Source: Methyloceanibacter sp. (GTDB taxonomy: Bacteria > Pseudomonadota > Alphaproteobacteria > Rhizobiales > Methyloligellaceae). From it: DNA of 55,766 nt. Shown piece by piece: positions 8,733 to 17,769 of this stretch. The notes beneath the pieces are model-generated. The model did no database searches and was not told the DNA's origin. It saw nothing but the letters and a program-made list of their open reading frames with translations. Location of the stretch: assembly GCA_018067145.1 (NCBI GenBank), contig JAGPVD010000070.1:1-55766 (forward strand), in the 5' to 3' direction. The first letter of the stretch is position 1, and every line of letters begins with the position of its first letter. A program made the position numbers and the translations under genes.

Positions 8733-9729
8733 GACTCCCTCCTGGTGGCACCGCAGGAAGGGCGTGGTCGCCTCTGCGCTGAGTCCCATCGCCGCGCTTT
8801 ATGGCAACATCGCCGCCGCGCGCATGACCAAGGGCGAGCCGTATCGCGCGCAGCGTCCGGTCATCTGCATCGGTAATTTTACGGCCGGCGGCGGCGGCAA
8901 AACGCCAACCGCCATCGCCATCGCCAAGGTTCTGCAGGCAACAGGCAAGAGCCCGGCTTTCCTCACGCGGGGCTATGGCGGCTCGGCTAAGGGGCCCATC
9001 CAGGTCGAAGACCAAGACGCCGGCGAAGTCGGCGATGAACCTCTGCTTTTAGCGGCAATCGCACCGACCTTCGTTTCGGCGGACCGGGTGGCGGGCGCCA
9101 AGGCCATCGCGGAAACCGATGCGGACATCATCGTCATGGACGACGGTTTCCAGAACCCGCGCCTCACCAAAGATTTCTCACTGATCGTGGTTGACGCCGC
9201 TTCTGGGCTCGGCAATGGGCTGGTGATGCCGGCTGGGCCTCTACGGGCGCCGCTCGATGCGCAGATTGCCCGGGCCGACGGGTTGTTGGTCATTGGCGAG
9301 GGTAAGAAAGCCGCGTCGTTGATCGAGACGTTTGAGGGCGCGGGCAAGCCCGTGCTGAAAGCCAAGATCGAGCCCAATTGCGACCCGCGCTGGCTTGGCG
9401 TCATGCCGGTGATCGGCTTTGCCGGGATCGCGCGGCCATCCAAGTTCTTCGCCACGCTCAAATCAAACGGGGCGGGGCTTACCGCCTCCCATGCCTTCCC
9501 CGATCATCATCGCTTCACCGAACGCCAGGCACGAGCCCTGCTGAAAGAGGCGGATACACGAAAGGCGATGCTGGTGACCACGGAGAAAGATTGGGCGCGT
9601 CTGTCCAACGATGACGACGAGAGCGCGGTGGCCGAGCTTAAGCAGCGCTCGGCTCCGTTCCCGATCATGGTGAAGTTCGAGGACGAGCCGGGCTTGAAGG
9701 AATTGCTGAGCACGGCGACGAAACGCTAG
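8722..9729 (+). CDS. lpxK: Tetraacyldisaccharide 4'-kinase
   Basis: LpxK phosphorylates the 4' position of the lipid A disaccharide at the inner face of the inner membrane. The 335-residue product has the P-loop NFTAGGGGKT (52-61), the LTRGYGG segment, the catalytic MDDGFQN motif, and a membrane-associating hydrophobic N-terminus (VVASALSPIAALYGNIAAA). It overlaps the fused waaA gene by 11 bp, indicating translational coupling. WaaA acts on the product of LpxK, so these two genes encode consecutive steps. It is the last gene of the block; DUF2093 converges from the other strand 6 bp later. Confidence 0.95.
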   Translation: MHHKTPSWWHRRKGVVASALSPIAALYGNIAAARMTKGEPYRAQRPVICIGNFTAGGGGKTPTAIAIAKVLQATGKSPAFLTRGYGGSAKGPIQVEDQDAGEVGDEPLLLAAIAPTFVSADRVAGAKAIAETDADIIVMDDGFQNPRLTKDFSLIVVDAASGLGNGLVMPAGPLRAPLDAQIARADGLLVIGEGKKAASLIETFEGAGKPVLKAKIEPNCDPRWLGVMPVIGFAGIARPSKFFATLKSNGAGLTASHAFPDHHRFTERQARALLKEADTRKAMLVTTEKDWARLSNDDDESAVAELKQRSAPFPIMVKFEDEPGLKELLSTATKR

Positions 9730-9735
9730 CTGGCG

Positions 9736-9960
9736 TCAGGACGCGGGATTGGTCTCGCGGTACCGTTTCAGCGACGCAGCGGCGTCCACATAGGCTTCCT
9801 GCAGCTCGACGCTCCAATAGCGGAGATCATCAAGCGGGATCGCGTCGCCGGTGACGGCACAGCGCACGAAGTCGCCAGGCGTCATCACCTGGACCTCTCC
9901 GTCGAGATATTTGAGCTTGGCCTCGCCTTTAAATCCAAGATTGCGTTCGAAGCGGTTCAT
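9736..9960 (-). CDS. DUF2093 domain protein
   Basis: A 74-residue cytoplasmic protein matching the alphaproteobacterial DUF2093 family: EAKLKYLDGEVQVMTPGDFV, CAVTGDAIPLDDLRYWSVE, then a helical end rich in Ala. The single Cys-x-Val-Thr-Gly motif is typical. No function is known. The ATG at 9960 was chosen over a TTG one codon upstream. It converges on lpxK with only 6 bp between stops, and lies downstream of xseA on the same strand. DUF2093 beside lpxK and xseA is common in the order. Confidence 0.88.
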   Translation of the reverse strand: MNRFERNLGFKGEAKLKYLDGEVQVMTPGDFVRCAVTGDAIPLDDLRYWSVELQEAYVDAAASLKRYRETNPAS

Positions 9961-10024
9961 CAAAGCCGTGAAACTTTCTTGTTGTCGCTCACCATAGCGT
10001 CACGCCTGACCCGTTGCCAATGCA

Positions 10025-11461
10025 CTAAAGAAGACTGCCCTGCTTGTCGTCAGGGCCGCGGCGCGGCTTCTTGGCCGGGTTTTCCGCCTTGCCGCCGCGC
10101 GGGTCGGCATGGGCGCCCACATGACCATCGACAAACTCGATATCGAGCGCCGCCCCCGGCTTCACCTCGCTCGCATGGCGGAGCATGGTGCCGTCGGCAG
10201 CGCGCACGAGCGTAAAGCCGCGCGCCAATACATTGTGATAACCGAGCGTCGAGAGAAGCTTCGCCTGACCTTCGAGACGGCGGCGCGACTGATCTAAGAG
10301 TGCTGAGACGCTGCGCGCGCGGGCCCGGTCGAGACGCATAAGCTGCTCACGGCCCCGGCTCACAGCCTGCACCACAAGATGGCGCCTGAGCCTTGGCCCC
10401 GTGCGGTCGAGCCCTGAACGGTGAGCCACGGCATTGGCCAGCAACGCGCGTGGCAGCCGCCGGCTCGCATCATCGAGACGCTGACGCGGTAGCGCCAAGA
10501 TTTCGGTGCGGCGGGGAAGTCCCCGCGCCGAGGCCACAAAGCGGCTGCGCCAAGTTTGCAGCGTCCGCTTGAGCGTACTCGCGGTCCGCACGCCGAAGGT
10601 CCGAACCGTGACCAGCAGGTCCGACCGCACCGGCACGGCGCGCTCGGCCGCCGCCGTCGGTGTCGGTGCGCGGTGATCGGCGACGAAATCGAGAATGGTC
10701 CAGTCGGTCTCATGGCCCACAGCCGAGATCAGGGGAATGGCGCTCGCCGCCGCGGCGCGGGCGACAATTTCTTCGTTGAAGCCCCACAAATCCTCGAGGC
10801 TGCCGCCACCACGCGCGACGATGATGAGGTCGGGCCTTGGCATGAGCACCGACTCGGCGGCGTTGAAGCCATGGATAGCGCCGGCCACTTCCTCGGCGCA
10901 AGTCTCGCCCTGCACCCGGACCGGCCACATCAGCACATGGGACGGAAAGCGATCCTCCAGGCGATGGAGGATGTCGCGGATCACGGCACCCGTGGGCGAG
11001 GTGATGACGCCGATAACGCGTGGCAGATAGGGCAGCGCCTTCTTGCGGGCATCCTCGAACAGGCCTTCGGCGGCGAGCTGTTTCTTGCGCTGCTCCAGCA
11101 ACGCCATGAGCGCGCCAGCGCCCGCAGGCTCGATATCCTCAATCACGATCTGGTATTTCGAACGGCCCGGATATGTAGTGATCTTGCCCTTGGCTACGAC
11201 CTCCAGCCCTTCCTCGGGCTTGAACCTGAGCCGACCGTACGTGCCTCGCCAGACCACTGCCTCGATGGCGGCCTTCTCGTCCTTGACGGTGAAATAGCAA
11301 TGGCCGGAGGCGTGCGGGCCTCGATAGCCGGAGATTTCACCCCGCAGCCGCACGAGGCCATATGCGTCCTCCACCGTCCGCTTTAGCGAGAAGGCGAGTT
11401 CGGAGACCGTATATTCGATGAGATTCGTCGAAGGACTCTCAGGCTTCGTGTGGGTTGCCAT
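10025..11461 (-). CDS. xseA: Exodeoxyribonuclease VII large subunit
   Basis: The catalytic large subunit of exonuclease VII, which degrades single-stranded DNA from either end. The 478-residue product begins with the OB-fold domain (about 11-110: [28 protein letters not shown] split by linkers, then [11 protein letters not shown]). The catalytic domain follows with [19 protein letters not shown] and the core [17 protein letters not shown], then a long Arg/Leu-rich coiled-coil region and a Lys/Pro-rich tail. The small subunit gene xseB is not in the window. It is divergent from purD, with 112 bp between the starts. Confidence 0.95.
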   Translation of the reverse strand: MATHTKPESPSTNLIEYTVSELAFSLKRTVEDAYGLVRLRGEISGYRGPHASGHCYFTVKDEKAAIEAVVWRGTYGRLRFKPEEGLEVVAKGKITTYPGRSKYQIVIEDIEPAGAGALMALLEQRKKQLAAEGLFEDARKKALPYLPRVIGVITSPTGAVIRDILHRLEDRFPSHVLMWPVRVQGETCAEEVAGAIHGFNAAESVLMPRPDLIIVARGGGSLEDLWGFNEEIVARAAAASAIPLISAVGHETDWTILDFVADHRAPTPTAAAERAVPVRSDLLVTVRTFGVRTASTLKRTLQTWRSRFVASARGLPRRTEILALPRQRLDDASRRLPRALLANAVAHRSGLDRTGPRLRRHLVVQAVSRGREQLMRLDRARARSVSALLDQSRRRLEGQAKLLSTLGYHNVLARGFTLVRAADGTMLRHASEVKPGAALDIEFVDGHVGAHADPRGGKAENPAKKPRRGPDDKQGSLL

Positions 11462-11573
11462 ATCTCAGATCATCTCTTTTCGCGGGTAGCGCTTTTCTCA
11501 TGCTAAGAGCGCCCTTTGAGGCTTCGAGCAATACTAGCCTCGAGGATGGCGAACAAGCGGAGCGTTTCGAGCG

Positions 11574-12848
11574 ATGAATGTGCTTCTGATCGGCGGTGGC
11601 GGGCGTGAGCATGCGCTTGCCTGGAAGCTCGCCAAAAGCCCCCTCCTCGATACGCTCTACTGCGCGCCAGGCAATGCGGGCATCGCAGCCGTCGCCGAAT
11701 GTCTGGCGCTTGACGTGGTGGACCACGACGCGGTCGCACGCTTCTGCAAGGATAAGGACATCGGTCTCGTAATCGTGGGACCCGAGGCGCCGCTGGTCGC
11801 CGGTCTCGCCGACGATCTCGAGGCGCAAGACATTGCCGTGTTCGGACCCTCCAAGGCGGCTTCGCAGCTCGAAGGCTCCAAAGGCTTCACCAAGGATCTC
11901 TGCGCCGAGTTCAACATCCCGACGGCGGCCTATGGGCGCTTCACCGACGCACAGGCCGCGAGGGCCTATGTCGCGTCCCACCGGCACCCCATCGTCGTCA
12001 AAGCCGACGGGCTCGCAGCGGGCAAGGGCGTGGTCATCGCCAACACCCATTTCGAGGCTTACAACGCGATCGATGCTTGCTTTAGCGGCACATTCGGTGC
12101 GGCTGGCGCCGAGGTCGTAGTTGAGGAATTTCTCGCCGGCGAAGAGGCGAGCTTCTTCGCGCTGGTGGATGGCGACACGGCGCTGCCGCTCGCCACGGCG
12201 CAAGACCACAAGCGCGTGCATGACGGCGACACCGGCCCCAATACCGGCGGCATGGGCGCTTATTCGCCAGCGCCGATCATGACGGATGCGCTCACAAAGC
12301 GCGTTATGGACGAAATTATCCTACCGACGGTCGCCGCCATGAAAGCGCGCGGCATGGTCTTCAAAGGCGTGCTCTATGCCGGGCTAATGATCGAGCACGG
12401 GGCACCCAAGCTCATCGAATATAATGTGCGCTTCGGCGATCCCGAGGCGCAGGTGCTGGCCACGCGCCTCAAGTCGGACCTGTTGCCCGCGCTGCTGGCC
12501 ACCGCCCAAGGGACACTCGGCGGGCTTACGCTCGACTGGCACGACGATGCGGCGCTATGCGTGGTCATGGCGGCCAAGGGCTATCCGGGCGACTACGCCA
12601 AGGGCACCGAGATCAAGGGACTTGAGGAGGCCGCCGCCGAGCCGGACGTCGAAATCTTCCATGCCGGCACCAAACAAGATGGGCCACGTGTTCTCGCCAA
12701 TGGCGGACGCGTGCTCGGAGTGACCGCGCGGGACAAGGACATTGGGGCAGCGCAGACACGGGCCTACGCGGCGGTCGACAAGATCGACTGGCCGAAGGGC
12801 TTTTGCCGCCGCGATATCGGCTGGCGCGCCGTGGAGCAGAAGAAATAA
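11574..12848 (+). CDS. purD: Phosphoribosylamine-glycine ligase (GARS)
   Basis: An ATP-grasp ligase that makes glycinamide ribonucleotide in purine synthesis. The 424-residue product starts with the glycine-rich [17 protein letters not shown], followed by PEAPLVAGL, the ATP-grasp segment [13 protein letters not shown], the family signature [12 protein letters not shown] and the metal-binding ending [11 protein letters not shown]. Length and domain order are normal. A GGAG sequence lies upstream of the ATG. Divergent from xseA; the next gene begins 165 bp downstream. Confidence 0.96.
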   Translation: MNVLLIGGGGREHALAWKLAKSPLLDTLYCAPGNAGIAAVAECLALDVVDHDAVARFCKDKDIGLVIVGPEAPLVAGLADDLEAQDIAVFGPSKAASQLEGSKGFTKDLCAEFNIPTAAYGRFTDAQAARAYVASHRHPIVVKADGLAAGKGVVIANTHFEAYNAIDACFSGTFGAAGAEVVVEEFLAGEEASFFALVDGDTALPLATAQDHKRVHDGDTGPNTGGMGAYSPAPIMTDALTKRVMDEIILPTVAAMKARGMVFKGVLYAGLMIEHGAPKLIEYNVRFGDPEAQVLATRLKSDLLPALLATAQGTLGGLTLDWHDDAALCVVMAAKGYPGDYAKGTEIKGLEEAAAEPDVEIFHAGTKQDGPRVLANGGRVLGVTARDKDIGAAQTRAYAAVDKIDWPKGFCRRDIGWRAVEQKK

Positions 12849-13013
12849 CGCCGCTCGACGTCTCGCAGACTGCAAAAGTTAACGAGAGATTTACCGGCGC
12901 GGAGCAGAATAGCCGCGGCTCTCGTTTTCGCCGCTTTTTCTGGCGATTAAGCGTTGCAGTTCCATGGTGTCGTCACTATCTGCAACTAGTTTGGCGTATG
13001 GTCGGAGAATCAC

Positions 13014-13376
13014 ATGACGTATGACGTGCCCGTTTCGAAGAAAACCGCATGTGGAGTGGTGGGCGTCATTGCGATTCTCTTCTACTTTTGGCTGCTGACT
13101 TGGTCAGCGCCGCTCTATGCCGCGCCGAGCTTCGTCGCCAAGGCACCAAGTCATGCCTCGCTGGTCGAGCAGGCCAGAATCTACAAGCGCGGTCGCACGC
13201 CGATTTATCCCTACAAGACCACGGAGCCAGGGCCGCGCGGCTGGACCGGGTATTTTGGGTTCGTGCCCTACACCAAGGGCGATATCGAGACCCAAGCGCT
13301 GCAGCGGCACTTCAATCCGCAGGATACTTGGCCGCTAGATCCGAACGCCGAACCCCCGCGGCCTTGGGGCAACTAA
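13014..13376 (+). CDS. Hypothetical exported or membrane-anchored protein
   Basis: I do not recognise this 120-residue protein. It has a basic start (SKK), a hydrophobic stretch at about residues 13-36 (GVVGVIAILFYFWLLTWSAPLYA) that could be a signal peptide cleaved near LYAAPS or a membrane anchor, and a mature part rich in Pro, Trp, Tyr and Arg with no known motif. GGAG six bases before the ATG supports the start. The mature part reads as a real protein rather than a shadow frame. A 7-bp inverted repeat, GTTGCAG/CTGCAAC (12953-12959 and 12980-12986), lies just upstream. Flanking purD and tadA give no functional hint. Confidence 0.6.
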   Translation: MTYDVPVSKKTACGVVGVIAILFYFWLLTWSAPLYAAPSFVAKAPSHASLVEQARIYKRGRTPIYPYKTTEPGPRGWTGYFGFVPYTKGDIETQALQRHFNPQDTWPLDPNAEPPRPWGN

Positions 13377-13429
13377 AACTTTTCAGACTTCGTGTTCGAC
13401 CCAACTCTCGTGGTTGGCGCTCCTGGCGG

Positions 13430-13906
13430 CTAACGCCTTGCGGCGAAGAACGCCTTGAGCAGGGCTGAGGCACGGGTCTCCCCCAAGCCGCCATAGATTT
13501 CTGGCGCGTGGTGACAGGTCGCCTGGCCGAAAAAGCGCGGCCCGTGTTCGACGCCGCCGCCTTTCTCATCAGCCGCGCCGAAATAGAGCCGCCGAATGCG
13601 GGCAAAGGAGATGGCCGTGGCGCACATGGCGCAGGGCTCGAGGGTCACATAGAGATCGCAGCCAATCAGCCTCTCGCTGCCGAGCTTGGCACAGGCCTGG
13701 CGGATGACTAGAAGCTCCGCATGAGCCGTGGGATCACGCAGCTCAAGGGTGCAATTGCCAGCCTTGGCCAGCACGTCGCCATCAGGGCCCGTGACCACAG
13801 CACCGATAGGCACCTCGCCCCGATCCCGCGCGGTTTCCGCCTCTATGAGCGCCAAATCCATGGGGCGCTTGCCTGGACTCTCCGCATCTGCAAGTTTCGC
13901 CGTCAT
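13430..13906 (-). CDS. tadA: tRNA-specific adenosine deaminase
   Basis: TadA deaminates A34 to inosine in the wobble position of tRNA-Arg(ACG). The zinc and catalytic motifs of the cytidine-deaminase fold are intact: TAHAELL (HAE) and PCAMC (PCxxC). The product is 158 residues from the ATG at 13906, near normal for the family. An alternative TTG start lies three codons upstream. The ATG shares a CATG tetranucleotide with a possible rluB start on the other strand, so the two genes are divergent and perhaps overlapping. Confidence 0.94.
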   Translation of the reverse strand: MTAKLADAESPGKRPMDLALIEAETARDRGEVPIGAVVTGPDGDVLAKAGNCTLELRDPTAHAELLVIRQACAKLGSERLIGCDLYVTLEPCAMCATAISFARIRRLYFGAADEKGGGVEHGPRFFGQATCHHAPEIYGGLGETRASALLKAFFAARR

Positions 13907-14756
13907 GAGCGGCAAAGTGGGGGAGAAGCAAAGCCGGGGTCAAGCACCTCGGAAAAAGGGGGACGCCCCAGCCCCCGTCCAAGAACCCATGCGTATCGCT
14001 AAAGCCATGGCCCATGCCGGGCTTTGCTCACGCCGCGACGCCGAGAGATGGATCGAGGCGGGACGCGTCACCGTCAACGGCAAGGTTCTGGAGACCCCGG
14101 CCCATGTGGTCTCGGCCACCGATACGATCGTTGTCGACGGCAAGCCCCTGCCCCAGTCGGGGCCAGCGAGGCTGTGGCGCTACAACAAGCCAAAAGGGCT
14201 GATTACGAGCCACAAGGACCCGCTGAACCGTAAGACCGTGTTCGAGGCGCTGCCTGACAAATTGCCGCGCGTGGTCTCCGTTGGGCGGCTCGACATCAAT
14301 ACCGAAGGGCTCCTGCTGCTCACCACGGATGGTGCGCTGGCTCGGCATTTGGAGTTGCCGAGCACCGGTTGGCTGCGCCGCTATCGCGTGCGCGCGCATG
14401 GCAACGTGACCCAGGATGCGCTCGATAAATTGCAGGGCGGCGTCACCATTGACGGGATTTCCTATGGGCCAATCGAAGCGAGGGTGGAACGGGAGCAGGG
14501 CCACAATGTGTGGCTGGTGCTCGCCTTGCGCGAAGGCAAGAACCGCGAGGTGAAGCGGATCGCCGAGCATCTGGGTCTCGTCGTCAATCGTCTGATCCGG
14601 ATCACGTTCGGACCGTTCGCGCTTGGCGATCTTGCCTCCGGCACGGTCGACGAAGTGAAACCGAAAGTGCTGGTGGACCAGCTCGGGACGAAACTCGCCG
14701 GGGAATTCGGCCTGCGCCGGGGCCAGCTTGACCGGCAACCGACCCGCCGGCGATGA
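13905..14756 (+). CDS. rluB: 23S/16S rRNA pseudouridine synthase, RluB/RsuA family
   Basis: A pseudouridine synthase with an N-terminal S4 RNA-binding domain (RIAKAMAHAGLCSRRDAERW) and a catalytic domain carrying the active-site Asp in GRLDINTEGLLLLTTDG; LREGKNREVKR is also typical. The family modifies rRNA, usually U2605 of 23S for RluB. From the ATG at 13905 the product has 283 residues with a Lys/Gln/Pro-rich leader of 28 residues. The ATG at 13989 (MRIAKAMA) would start right at the S4 domain; neither has a clear ribosome-binding site, so the start is uncertain. It overlaps rsmD by 4 bp (ATGA). Confidence 0.88.
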   Translation: MSGKVGEKQSRGQAPRKKGDAPAPVQEPMRIAKAMAHAGLCSRRDAERWIEAGRVTVNGKVLETPAHVVSATDTIVVDGKPLPQSGPARLWRYNKPKGLITSHKDPLNRKTVFEALPDKLPRVVSVGRLDINTEGLLLLTTDGALARHLELPSTGWLRRYRVRAHGNVTQDALDKLQGGVTIDGISYGPIEARVEREQGHNVWLVLALREGKNREVKRIAEHLGLVVNRLIRITFGPFALGDLASGTVDEVKPKVLVDQLGTKLAGEFGLRRGQLDRQPTRRR

Positions 14757-15313
14757 GACTGATCACCGGAAAATTCAAAGGCGCAAAGATCGAGGCGCCA
14801 CAGGGCGTGGCCACGCGGCCCACATCCGACCGGATACGCCAAGCGCTGTTCAACGTGCTGGAACATGGCGCACCCGCGGTCGACTTCGAGGGTTTGCGCG
14901 TGCTCGACCTGTTCGCCGGTTCCGGCGCGCTCGGGCTTGAGGCGCTGTCACGCGGGGCGCGCTTCTGCCTCTTCATCGAAGAAGATGCGAGCGCCCGGGC
15001 CGCGATCCGCCGCAACGTGGAGGCCTTGGGCCTGACTGGCGCCACCAAAATCTGGCGGCGCGACGCCACAAAGCTTGGTCCAGCCGGCACGATGTCGCCC
15101 TTCGATCTCATCTTCTGTGACCCGCCTTATGGCAAGGATCTCGGGGAAGCGGCGCTCGCCGCTGCCGTCGATGGCGGCTGGACTACAGACCATGCCATCG
15201 CCGCGCTCGAAGAGCGGGCTGGCACGGCGCCCGCGTGGCCCGCGCCGCTCTCCGAGATCGATAGGCGGCGTTATGGTGAAACGGAGATCGCGATCGCTCA
15301 GGCTTCCAACTAG
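14753..15313 (+). CDS. rsmD: 16S rRNA (guanine(966)-N2)-methyltransferase
   Basis: A SAM-dependent methyltransferase for G966 of 16S rRNA. The 186-residue product shows MRLITGKFKG, RPTSDRIRQALFNVLEH, the SAM-binding motif VLDLFAGSGALGLEALSRG and the N6/N2-amino methylase motif FCDPPYGK. All are diagnostic of RsmD. Its ATG overlaps the TGA of rluB in ATGA, so the two rRNA modification genes are translationally coupled. Confidence 0.95.
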   Translation: MRLITGKFKGAKIEAPQGVATRPTSDRIRQALFNVLEHGAPAVDFEGLRVLDLFAGSGALGLEALSRGARFCLFIEEDASARAAIRRNVEALGLTGATKIWRRDATKLGPAGTMSPFDLIFCDPPYGKDLGEAALAAAVDGGWTTDHAIAALEERAGTAPAWPAPLSEIDRRRYGETEIAIAQASN

Positions 15314-15349
15314 TGTAGCAAGAAACATGGCACATTGTGGGGAGTGCCC

Positions 15350-15853
15350 ATGACGTTGAGAGCGTTGTTATTTGCGCCTTTATTGCTGGCGGCCGTCGCG
15401 GGAAGCGACCCTGCGAAGGACAGCTTTACCTCGGGCGTATGGCAGGGGAACGCCAATTACGACACCGACGGAGATTTCTCCGACTGCACCATGACGGCGG
15501 AATCCGACAACGGCATCCTGCTCGGCTTCGTTATCAGCAAGGACTTCGACTGGGGCATCGTCATCGCCGACGAGGCACGCACGCTCGAGGTCGGGACGAG
15601 AAAGGCCGTGCTCCTGATCATAGACGGCGGAGACCCCATCGCCGCCGTGGCCAAGGTGGTCGACGTGCACGGCATCCTCATTCCGCTCGACAACTCCGAC
15701 CCCGTGGTCGAGTCCATGCGCGGTGGCAAAGTCTTGCGTATCGTCACCGACGGCGCCGAATTCAGCTTCAAATTGAGCGGCACACGCGATGCCATCGCCG
15801 AGCTCGCGGCCTGCGTCACCGAGCACGAAGGCACTGAGCGGGTCGAGCTCTGA
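15350..15853 (+). CDS. Hypothetical exported protein
   Basis: Not recognised. The 167-residue product starts with a short signal peptide (MTLRALLFAPLLLAAVAG) and continues with an acidic mature domain rich in Asp and Gly. Predicted alternating strands (GVWQGNANYDTDG, ILLGFVISKDFDWGIVIADE, KVLRIVTDGAEFSFKL) suggest a small beta-rich periplasmic protein. It contains two Cys (CTMTAE, AACVTE) that could form a disulfide. The ATG at 15350 follows GGGGAG; an earlier in-frame start at 15335 is less likely. It ends 11 bp before the converging mutL stop. No motif gives a function. Confidence 0.7.
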   Translation: MTLRALLFAPLLLAAVAGSDPAKDSFTSGVWQGNANYDTDGDFSDCTMTAESDNGILLGFVISKDFDWGIVIADEARTLEVGTRKAVLLIIDGGDPIAAVAKVVDVHGILIPLDNSDPVVESMRGGKVLRIVTDGAEFSFKLSGTRDAIAELAACVTEHEGTERVEL

Positions 15854-15864
15854 CGGACCCGTCT

Positions 15865-17685
15865 CTAGCGCCGCGAAAACAGCTTCTCGATATCGGTGAG
15901 CTTCAGCTCAATATAGGTGGGACGGCCGTGATTACACTGGCCGGAGAAGGGCGTCTTCTCCATGTCCCGCAGCAGCGCGTTCATCTCATCAGGCGACAGC
16001 CTGCGCCCACCCCGCACGCTGCCATGGCAAGCCATGGTGGACAGAACATGGTCGAGACGCGCGGCAAGCACGCGGCCGCCCTCCCCATCTTCCTCCGCTT
16101 CGGCCAAAGCGCTGGCGAGGTCAGACAGAAGCCCTTTGACGTCGCAGGTGCCGAGCAGCGCAGGCACCTCGCGCACGACGATGGCCGATTGCCCGAAGGC
16201 CTCGACGACGAGACCAAGACTCTCCAATTCGTTTGACGCGGCGAGCAGCGCGGCTACAGCTTCGCCATCGAGCTCGACCACATCGGGAATGAGCAGGAGT
16301 TGCCGTGTGATGCCGCCATTTGAATATGCGTGCTTCAGGCGCTCATAGACCAGGCGCTCATGGGCCGCGTGCTGGTCGACGATGACGAGCGCGTCAGCCG
16401 TCTGCGCGATGATGAAGGTGTCCTGCACCTGGGCGCGGGCCGCACCCAAGGGATAGTCCGCCTCGTCTTCGACAATGGCGGTGCCTCTTGTATCGCCACT
16501 TGGCGCCGAGACCGCCTCGAGCGGGGCTTGCGCCTTATCGGAGAAGCCAAAGCCACGCGGGCGGCTATGGCTCATATAAGCCCGTGGACTGGTGTCTGGC
16601 GCGGCGCCGGGCGTTGGCGCGGGGCGGTGCTGCGGCCGCACCATACGATCGAGCGCCGATTGCGACAGGCTTCCCGTAGCCCGGTGGCCGGCTGTGCCGA
16701 GCGCATCCCGTAAAGCGCCGATCAGCAGCGAGCGCACGGCGTTCGGATCGCGAAACCTAAGCTCGGTCTTGGCCGGGTGGACATTCACGTCCACCTCCTC
16801 TGGCGGCACCGTTAAAAACAGCACCAGCATGGGGTAACGGCCCCGGGGCAAGAGATCGCCATAGGCCGCGCGCACCGTACCGACGATCAATTTGTCCCGC
16901 ACCGGCCGGCCATTGACCACGAGATAACATTGCAAGCCGTTGGCACGATGGAGCGTCGGCAGCCCAGCGAAACCTTCCGCGGCCATGGTGTCGCGCGCGG
17001 CTGACACGGGAAGCGCGTCGGCGAGGAAATCGCTCCCAAGAACACGCCCCATGCGCTCTAAGCCGTGATCCATCAGCCCAGGCGGACAGGCTTCGAGGCG
17101 CAAAGAAGTGCGCTCACCATTCGACAGCGAGAAAGCGACCTCTGGATGGGCCAGCGCCAGTCGCTTCACGTGATCGGCAATGGCCGCCGTCTCCGCCCGT
17201 TCGGACTTCATGAATTTCAGCCGAGCGGGCGTCGCATAAAACAGGTCTCGGACCTCGACCTCCGTACCGGCGGACAGCGCCGCGGGCTTCAGCGCGGCTT
17301 TGTGGCCGCCATCCACAGAGATTGTGGAGGCCTCGGACGCTCCTTCCAACCGGCTCGTGATGGAGAGCCTAGCCACGGCACCAATCGAGGGCAGCGCCTC
17401 GCCGCGAAAGCCAAGAGTCAGAATATGAGAGAGATCGTCGCCGCCAAGCTTGGAGGTAGCGTGGCGCTCGACCGCCAGCGCCAGATCGTCACGCGCCATG
17501 CCGGTGCCATCGTCGGTGACCCGGATGAGCTGCAAGCCGCCGCCCGTGGCCGTCACGTCAATACGGCGCGCGCCAGCATCGATCGCGTTTTCCACCAGCT
17601 CCTTAACGACACTTGCGGGCCGCTCCACAACCTCACCGGCGGCGATGCGATTGACGAGGTTCGGCGGCAACTGACGAATGGCCAT
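15865..17685 (-). CDS. mutL: DNA mismatch repair protein MutL (endonuclease type)
   Basis: MutL couples mismatch recognition by MutS to strand removal. The N-terminal GHKL ATPase has ELVENAIDAG, DDGTGM and GFRGEALPSIGAV. The C-terminal half, near residues 435-447, carries DQHAAHERLVYE, which fits the DQHA-x2-E-x4-E metal-binding endonuclease motif of MutLs from bacteria without MutH. The CNHGRPT segment near the end is also present. The product has 606 residues, normal for the family. It is the last gene of the long minus-strand run, 84 bp after the inactive M16 gene. Confidence 0.96.
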   Translation of the reverse strand: MAIRQLPPNLVNRIAAGEVVERPASVVKELVENAIDAGARRIDVTATGGGLQLIRVTDDGTGMARDDLALAVERHATSKLGGDDLSHILTLGFRGEALPSIGAVARLSITSRLEGASEASTISVDGGHKAALKPAALSAGTEVEVRDLFYATPARLKFMKSERAETAAIADHVKRLALAHPEVAFSLSNGERTSLRLEACPPGLMDHGLERMGRVLGSDFLADALPVSAARDTMAAEGFAGLPTLHRANGLQCYLVVNGRPVRDKLIVGTVRAAYGDLLPRGRYPMLVLFLTVPPEEVDVNVHPAKTELRFRDPNAVRSLLIGALRDALGTAGHRATGSLSQSALDRMVRPQHRPAPTPGAAPDTSPRAYMSHSRPRGFGFSDKAQAPLEAVSAPSGDTRGTAIVEDEADYPLGAARAQVQDTFIIAQTADALVIVDQHAAHERLVYERLKHAYSNGGITRQLLLIPDVVELDGEAVAALLAASNELESLGLVVEAFGQSAIVVREVPALLGTCDVKGLLSDLASALAEAEEDGEGGRVLAARLDHVLSTMACHGSVRGGRRLSPDEMNALLRDMEKTPFSGQCNHGRPTYIELKLTDIEKLFSRR

Positions 17686-17769
17686 TTGCGTGCCTCTGAC
17701 CGTTCGCCGGCATGATACCGGCGGGTCCGTACCTTACCCGATTCTATCGCTTGGAAGGTGGAATGGCGG

